Origin: an uncultured Asticcacaulis sp.
GTDB taxonomy: Bacteria; Pseudomonadota; Alphaproteobacteria; Caulobacterales; Caulobacteraceae
NCBI GenBank assembly: GCA_936940865.1
Contig: CAKZJB010000061.1
Location: 1 to 36,759 of the forward strand
Length of the DNA: 36,759 nucleotides
Direction of reading: 5' to 3'
Every line of letters begins with the position of its first letter. Position 1 is the stretch's first letter. Made by a program: the position numbers and the translations under genes. Positions 32,386-36,759 of this stretch are shown here, piece by piece. The notes beneath the pieces are model-generated. The model did not search any database. It was not told the origin of the DNA and saw only the letters and a program-made list of their open reading frames with translations.

Positions 32386-35049
32386 ATGACCCAAACCCCG
32401 TACAGCGCGTTCAACTCCGCGCCTTCGCGCCGGCATATCCTGATGGGTGGAGCGTCCGGAGCACTGTGCGCCACGCCCTTGACGGCGCTGGCCAAGTCCA
32501 GGACAGCCCCGCAAGCGGACCTGATCGTCCCACTGGCGGACGGCGACCTCGCCATTTCCACCCTGACACGCAACGCGCTGCGCGTCCGGTTCACGCCTAA
32601 GGGCTCGCTGTTCAAAGCGACCGTGCCCGACATGCTGCTGGCACAGCCGGCCCGGCCGCAGCCCAAGCGTTCGTTGGCGGGCGGCATGACGCGCCTGCAA
32701 CTGGCCGGCATCGCCTGCGAGATCGACCCGCATACCGGTGCCATCCGGTTTTATGACGGTAATGGCCATCTCATCCTTCAGGAGACCGCTGATGGACGGC
32801 ATTTGACAGCGTCCCAGGTGGCCGGTGAACCGACCTTCAGCGTCGCGCAAAGCTTCGAGTCGCCGGACGACGAACGCCTTTACGGCACCGGCTGCTTCCA
32901 GGACGGCGCCCTCGACATCCGCCGCCTGCCGCGCCGCCTGACCCAGGTCAACACCCAGATCAGCCTGCCCTTTTTGCTGTCCGGCAAGGGCTACGGCCTG
33001 CTGTGGTGCAATTACGGCCTGAGCGAACTGAACGCACCGTCGCAAACTGTGGCCCTTCACAAGGTCGACAGCGACAGCCGCTCCGAGACCGTCAATGTGA
33101 CGACGGGCGCCGGCAACGCCAAGGCGACGCGGCAATCCGCCGTCTTCGAAGGCCGCTTCACCACGGATGCGCCCGGACCGGTCGCCTTCCTGCTCGACGT
33201 CGGCCAACCGATGGCCTCGCGCCACTATGTCGAGATCGACGGCAAGGCCTATGCCGATTTCAGCAATCTGTGGCTGCCGCCGACCACCAGCTTTATCGCG
33301 GACCTGTCCGCCGGCGAACACACAGTCAGGGTCGAGGCCACCGCCCGGGACATGCCGGTCCTGCATTTCGGCCCGGCGCCCGACCGCACGACCTGGCGTT
33401 CGCCCGTGGCCGACGGCATCGACTACGTCGTCATCGCCGGCCCCGATGCCGACACCATCATGGCCGGCTATCGCGAGCTCGTGGGAGCGACGCCGATCTT
33501 CCCGCGCTGGGCCTATGGCTATATCCATTGCCGGGAACGCTTCACCTCGCAGGCCGAAATCCTCGACACCACCAGGGAATTCCGCCGCCGCAAGCTGCCG
33601 GTCGACGTCATGGTGCAGGACTGGCAGTACTGGGGCAAGTACGGCTGGAACGCCATGCGCTTCGACGAGGATTATTATCCCGATCCGAAGCAGATGATCG
33701 AGGACCTGCACGCGCTTGATACGCGCTTCATGCTGTCCGTGTGGTCGAGGATTTCGCACGACACCGAGCTGGGCAAGGTGTTTGCCGGCAAGGGCTATTA
33801 TATTCCGGGGACGGACTGGATCGATTTCTTCAACAAAAAAGCCGCGGACTTCTACGGCGAGAACCAGAACCAGCGGCTGGCCTCGCTGGGCATCGATGCC
33901 TGGTGGCAGGATGCCACCGAGCCGGAAAACGACGACCTGGCCGGACGCAGGACAGCGGCGGGACCGGGCGAGCGCATGCGGCTAGCCTTTCCGCTCCAGG
34001 TCAACCGCACGGTTTACGACAGCCAGCGCCGTTTCGCGCCGGACCGGCGGGTCATGATCCTGACGCGATGCGCCTTCATCGGGCAGAACCGATACGCAGC
34101 GGCGACGTGGTCGGGCGATATCGGCAACGGCTGGGATACGCTGAAACGCCAGATCCCGGCCGGGCTCAACATGGCCGCCGCCGGCTATCCCTACTGGACG
34201 GTCGATGCCGGCGGCTTCTTCCGCCCAGGCGACGGCCAGTATACGGACACGGCCTATCACGAACGCTTCCTGCGCTGGTTCCAGTATGCCACCTTCCTGC
34301 CGCTGCAGCGCGTCCATGGCTACCAGACGAAGACCGAATTCTGGAATTACGGCGACACGGTCGAAAGCGTGGCGCGGACCTATCTCGACCTGCGTTATCG
34401 CCTTCTGCCCTATACCTACAGCCTGGCCGGCGAGGTGTGGCGCAACGGCGGGCCGATCATGCGGCCGTTCGTCTTCGATTTCCGCCAGGACAGCCGGGCG
34501 CTCGACGAAAGCCACGCCTATATGTACGGCCGCGCCTTCCACGTGGCGCCGGTCCTGGCGGAGGGAGTCAATACGTGGCCGGTCTACCTGCCGCAAAGCG
34601 AAGGCGGTTGGTACGACGCCTGGACGGGGGAACGCCGCGACGGCGGGAAAAGCCATAGCGTTCCGGCGCCGCTCGACCGGCTGCCGCTGCACGTCCGCGC
34701 CGGTTCGATCGTGCCCGTCGGCCCGCGCCTGCAATCGACCGCCGAGGCCACGGGGCGGGATCTCGACATCGTCGTCTTCCCTGGCCGCGACGGCAAGTTC
34801 ACGCTCTATGAGGATGCGGGGCTGAACTACGACTACGAAAAGGGCCGCTACAGCCTGATCCCGATGCAATGGAACGACAAGGCCGGCGAACTGACCCTCG
34901 CCGCCCGCAAAGGCAGCTTCGACGGCATGCCGGCGGCGCGCCGCTTCAATATCCGGGTGGCGCATCCGGGCGGCGCGGTGTTCGACGCTCCGATCGTGAA
35001 GACACTCGATTATAACGGCCGGGCGGTAACGGTCCGCCCGGCCTTATAG
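32386..35049 (+). CDS. GH31 glycosidase, alpha-xylosidase type, with PA14 insert
   Basis: An 887-residue family 31 glycoside hydrolase. The catalytic nucleophile is probably Asp509 in WWQDATEPE and the acid/base Asp578 in WSGDIGNGW. A PA14-type insert lies at about residues 250-330 (FEGRFTTDAPGPVAFLLD to HTVRVEA), as in Cellvibrio alpha-xylosidase Xyl31A. An alpha-xylosidase acting on xyloglucan oligosaccharides is the best guess; alpha-glucosidase is possible. The leader shows SRRHILMGG (Arg15-Arg16) then a hydrophobic stretch ending ALAKS, a Tat-like signal. I choose ATG at 32386; a TTG at 32329 is less likely. The ribosome site is weak. It converges on the GH3 gene with 2 bases between stops. 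Confidence 0.9.
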   Translation: MTQTPYSAFNSAPSRRHILMGGASGALCATPLTALAKSRTAPQADLIVPLADGDLAISTLTRNALRVRFTPKGSLFKATVPDMLLAQPARPQPKRSLAGGMTRLQLAGIACEIDPHTGAIRFYDGNGHLILQETADGRHLTASQVAGEPTFSVAQSFESPDDERLYGTGCFQDGALDIRRLPRRLTQVNTQISLPFLLSGKGYGLLWCNYGLSELNAPSQTVALHKVDSDSRSETVNVTTGAGNAKATRQSAVFEGRFTTDAPGPVAFLLDVGQPMASRHYVEIDGKAYADFSNLWLPPTTSFIADLSAGEHTVRVEATARDMPVLHFGPAPDRTTWRSPVADGIDYVVIAGPDADTIMAGYRELVGATPIFPRWAYGYIHCRERFTSQAEILDTTREFRRRKLPVDVMVQDWQYWGKYGWNAMRFDEDYYPDPKQMIEDLHALDTRFMLSVWSRISHDTELGKVFAGKGYYIPGTDWIDFFNKKAADFYGENQNQRLASLGIDAWWQDATEPENDDLAGRRTAAGPGERMRLAFPLQVNRTVYDSQRRFAPDRRVMILTRCAFIGQNRYAAATWSGDIGNGWDTLKRQIPAGLNMAAAGYPYWTVDAGGFFRPGDGQYTDTAYHERFLRWFQYATFLPLQRVHGYQTKTEFWNYGDTVESVARTYLDLRYRLLPYTYSLAGEVWRNGGPIMRPFVFDFRQDSRALDESHAYMYGRAFHVAPVLAEGVNTWPVYLPQSEGGWYDAWTGERRDGGKSHSVPAPLDRLPLHVRAGSIVPVGPRLQSTAEATGRDLDIVVFPGRDGKFTLYEDAGLNYDYEKGRYSLIPMQWNDKAGELTLAARKGSFDGMPAARRFNIRVAHPGGAVFDAPIVKTLDYNGRAVTVRPAL

Positions 35050-35051
35050 GC

Positions 35052-36759
35052 TTACTGCGGCAGCGCTACGTCCGTCGTCACGGCGTACGCGGCCTCGGTT
35101 GCCGGCACGCCGGTGCCGGGCTGGCCGGATCCCACCGACAGCCTGTAGTCGCCCGGTATCAGCCGGCGCTGGCCGGCCGCGTCGACGAAGCTTAAGTCGC
35201 GCGGCGACAGGTCGAAAGTGACCGGCTGGGACTGGCCGGGCTTGAGCGACAGGCGAACGAAGCCGCGCAGGGCCAGCTTGGGCGCCCCCGGGAATGATGG
35301 CGGCACGATATAGAGCTCAGCCACTTCATTGCCCTCGCGTCCGCCGGAATTGCGCACTGTCGTAACGACATGGAGGCCCTTTTCGGGCGTGCCGGTGACC
35401 GTGACCGGGCCATACTCGAAATGCGTGTAGCTAAGGCCATGGCCGAACGGATAGACCGGCGTCCCGGTAAAGTAGCGATAGGTCCGGCCCTTCATCGCAT
35501 AATCGTCGAACGGCGGCAGGTCGCCGATGCTCTTGTAGAAGGTCAGCGGCAGGCGTCCGCCGGGATCGGCGCGGCCGGCCAGCACATCGCCCACGGCCTG
35601 GCCGCCCGACTGGCCCGGATACCATGCTTCCAGAATCGCGGAAACATTTTCCTTTTCCCAGCTCAGGTCGACCGGGCTGCCGTTCATCACGACGACGACC
35701 AGCGGCTTGCCCAAAGATTTCGCATTTTCCAGAAGTCTTCGCTGGTCCGCCGGCAGGTCGAGCGACGTCTTGTCGCCGCCGGAGAAGCCTTCGACCTTGA
35801 CCGGCATTTCCTCGCCCTCGAGATCGGAGGTCAGGCCGACCGCGGCCACGACGACATCGGCCTTGGCGACCGCCGCCTTGACGTCGCCGTCGAGATCGGT
35901 CGAGACGCGCTTCCAGAAGACGCCGGGTGTCGCCGAGACACCGGCCTCGGTTTCAAGATGCAGAGGATAGCGCTGGCCTTTTTTCAGAACCACATCGACC
36001 AGCTTCAACGGTTCGCCCCAATGCGAGAACGTCGTGGCGCCGACACCGGCGCCGCCGGTCTTGATGTCGCCCTTAACGCCGGTAACCGCCATACGGTAGG
36101 TGCCGCTTTCCGGCGCCACCAGGAAGCCCGTCCATACCACCTTGCGGCGGTCGGAAACCTGCGACATCTGATCGGCCTGCGACACGACATTGCGTTCGAC
36201 CTGGGTCGCAACGGGCCTGGCGTCGTAGCCCGTCGCCGTCGCGTTGTAATATTCGGCTTTCAGGCCCGGCTTGCCATCCGGAGACACGAAGGCGCTGTCG
36301 GGCACCAGGTCGCCGTCGGTGACCGACGGCGAAAACGGAACCAGAGTGATCTGCGCCTTGGGCATGGCCTTGCGCAGGCCGTCGATGACCGAGACCGGCG
36401 GCGCGCTCTGCGATGAGGAATAGTTGCCGCGCAGCACGCGCGTCGCATCGCCCAGCGGGCCGATGACGGCGATCCTGAGCGTGGGTTTCAGCGGGAGCGT
36501 ACCGTCGTTCTTGAGCAGGACCAGGCTTTCGACGGCGGTCTTCAGCGCCAGCGCCTGATGCCCGGGCGTATTGATGTCGGTCACCGGCACCGGCGTCTTG
36601 CCGGCAATGCCGCCCAGGTCGCCGTTGCGGTAGCGCGCCGAGAACAGGCGGATCAGCGCGCGGTCGAGGTCGCCCTCGCTGATCAGGCCGCGCGCCAGGG
36701 CCTCCTTGTAGCGGTCGCCGAGATTGGTCGCGTCGCCCAGCGTCGCGCCGTTGCATTCG
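35052..36759 (-). CDS. GH3 beta-glycosidase with PA14 insert (N terminus off window)
   Basis: The C-terminal 568 residues of a family 3 glycoside hydrolase; the gene continues past the right edge. Visible are the end of the N-terminal barrel (ECNGATLGDATNLGDRYKEA), the C-terminal alpha/beta domain (ESLVLLKNDGTLPL, IAVIGPLGD), a PA14 insert (about KPGLKAEYYNATATG to FWKRVSTD), the segment LEGEEMPVKVEGFSGGD containing the acid/base glutamate candidate, and a C-terminal fibronectin III-like domain after YPFGHGLSYTHFEYG. The nucleophile Asp region is outside the window. It would hydrolyse beta-glucosides or beta-xylosides. The open frame continues upstream of the GTG at 36590, which is internal and not the start. 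Confidence 0.92.
   Translation of the reverse strand, partial: ECNGATLGDATNLGDRYKEALARGLISEGDLDRALIRLFSARYRNGDLGGIAGKTPVPVTDINTPGHQALALKTAVESLVLLKNDGTLPLKPTLRIAVIGPLGDATRVLRGNYSSSQSAPPVSVIDGLRKAMPKAQITLVPFSPSVTDGDLVPDSAFVSPDGKPGLKAEYYNATATGYDARPVATQVERNVVSQADQMSQVSDRRKVVWTGFLVAPESGTYRMAVTGVKGDIKTGGAGVGATTFSHWGEPLKLVDVVLKKGQRYPLHLETEAGVSATPGVFWKRVSTDLDGDVKAAVAKADVVVAAVGLTSDLEGEEMPVKVEGFSGGDKTSLDLPADQRRLLENAKSLGKPLVVVVMNGSPVDLSWEKENVSAILEAWYPGQSGGQAVGDVLAGRADPGGRLPLTFYKSIGDLPPFDDYAMKGRTYRYFTGTPVYPFGHGLSYTHFEYGPVTVTGTPEKGLHVVTTVRNSGGREGNEVAELYIVPPSFPGAPKLALRGFVRLSLKPGQSQPVTFDLSPRDLSFVDAAGQRRLIPGDYRLSVGSGQPGTGVPATEAAYAVTTDVALPQ

Overview
The window is high-GC, densely packed bacterial DNA. The gene content and style suggest an alphaproteobacterium close to the Caulobacterales: large TonB-dependent receptors of the Xanthomonas/Caulobacter type, SapC and flavin-dependent halogenase genes beside them, and LacI-like operators. 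Asticcacaulis is a reasonable guess but is not proven. No rRNA, tRNA, CRISPR array, transposase or phage gene was seen.

Region 1 (about 0.4-18.2 kb) is an anaerobic nitrate-respiration island. On the minus strand, in transcription order, lie narK1, narK2, narG, narH, narJ, narI and a NifM/PpiC-like prolyl isomerase, packed with 0-12 nt gaps or short overlaps. A 223-bp palindromic repeat element follows, then a hemerythrin-domain gene, and then nrdD-nrdG (oxygen-independent ribonucleotide reductase and its activase) behind its own FNR-type box. Upstream of narK1, and divergent from it, is a Crp/Fnr-family regulator without an Fe-S cysteine cluster but with the E-x-x-S-R recognition helix that reads TTGAT-N4-ATCAA. 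The shared intergenic region holds three such boxes. moaA (convergent with the regulator) and the divergent pair ric/ytfE-moaB follow, with another palindromic box between them. Together these genes cover nitrate uptake, nitrate reduction to nitrite, two molybdenum-cofactor steps, nitrosative-damage repair and anaerobic dNTP supply. No nitrite or nitric oxide reductase is in view.

Region 2 (about 18.2-31.0 kb) is a surface-nutrient and signalling module. A TonB-dependent receptor without a signalling domain (plus strand) converges on a six-gene minus-strand operon: ECF sigma factor, FecR-type regulator, flavin-dependent halogenase, SapC, JmjC/cupin-8 oxygenase-like protein, and a second halogenase. 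Divergent from the sigma factor is a second TonB-dependent receptor that carries an N-terminal STN signalling domain. This is a FecA-FecR-FecI-type arrangement joined to a halogenase/SapC/cupin cassette of unknown chemistry.

Region 3 (31.0 kb to the right edge) holds carbohydrate enzymes: an exported CE1/esterase-D-like esterase, a GH31 glycosidase of the alpha-xylosidase type with a PA14 insert and a Tat-like leader, and a GH3 beta-glycosidase with a PA14 insert that runs off the right edge. With the receptors this looks like a polysaccharide utilisation locus. Xyloglucan-type oligosaccharides are a reasonable but unproven substrate guess.
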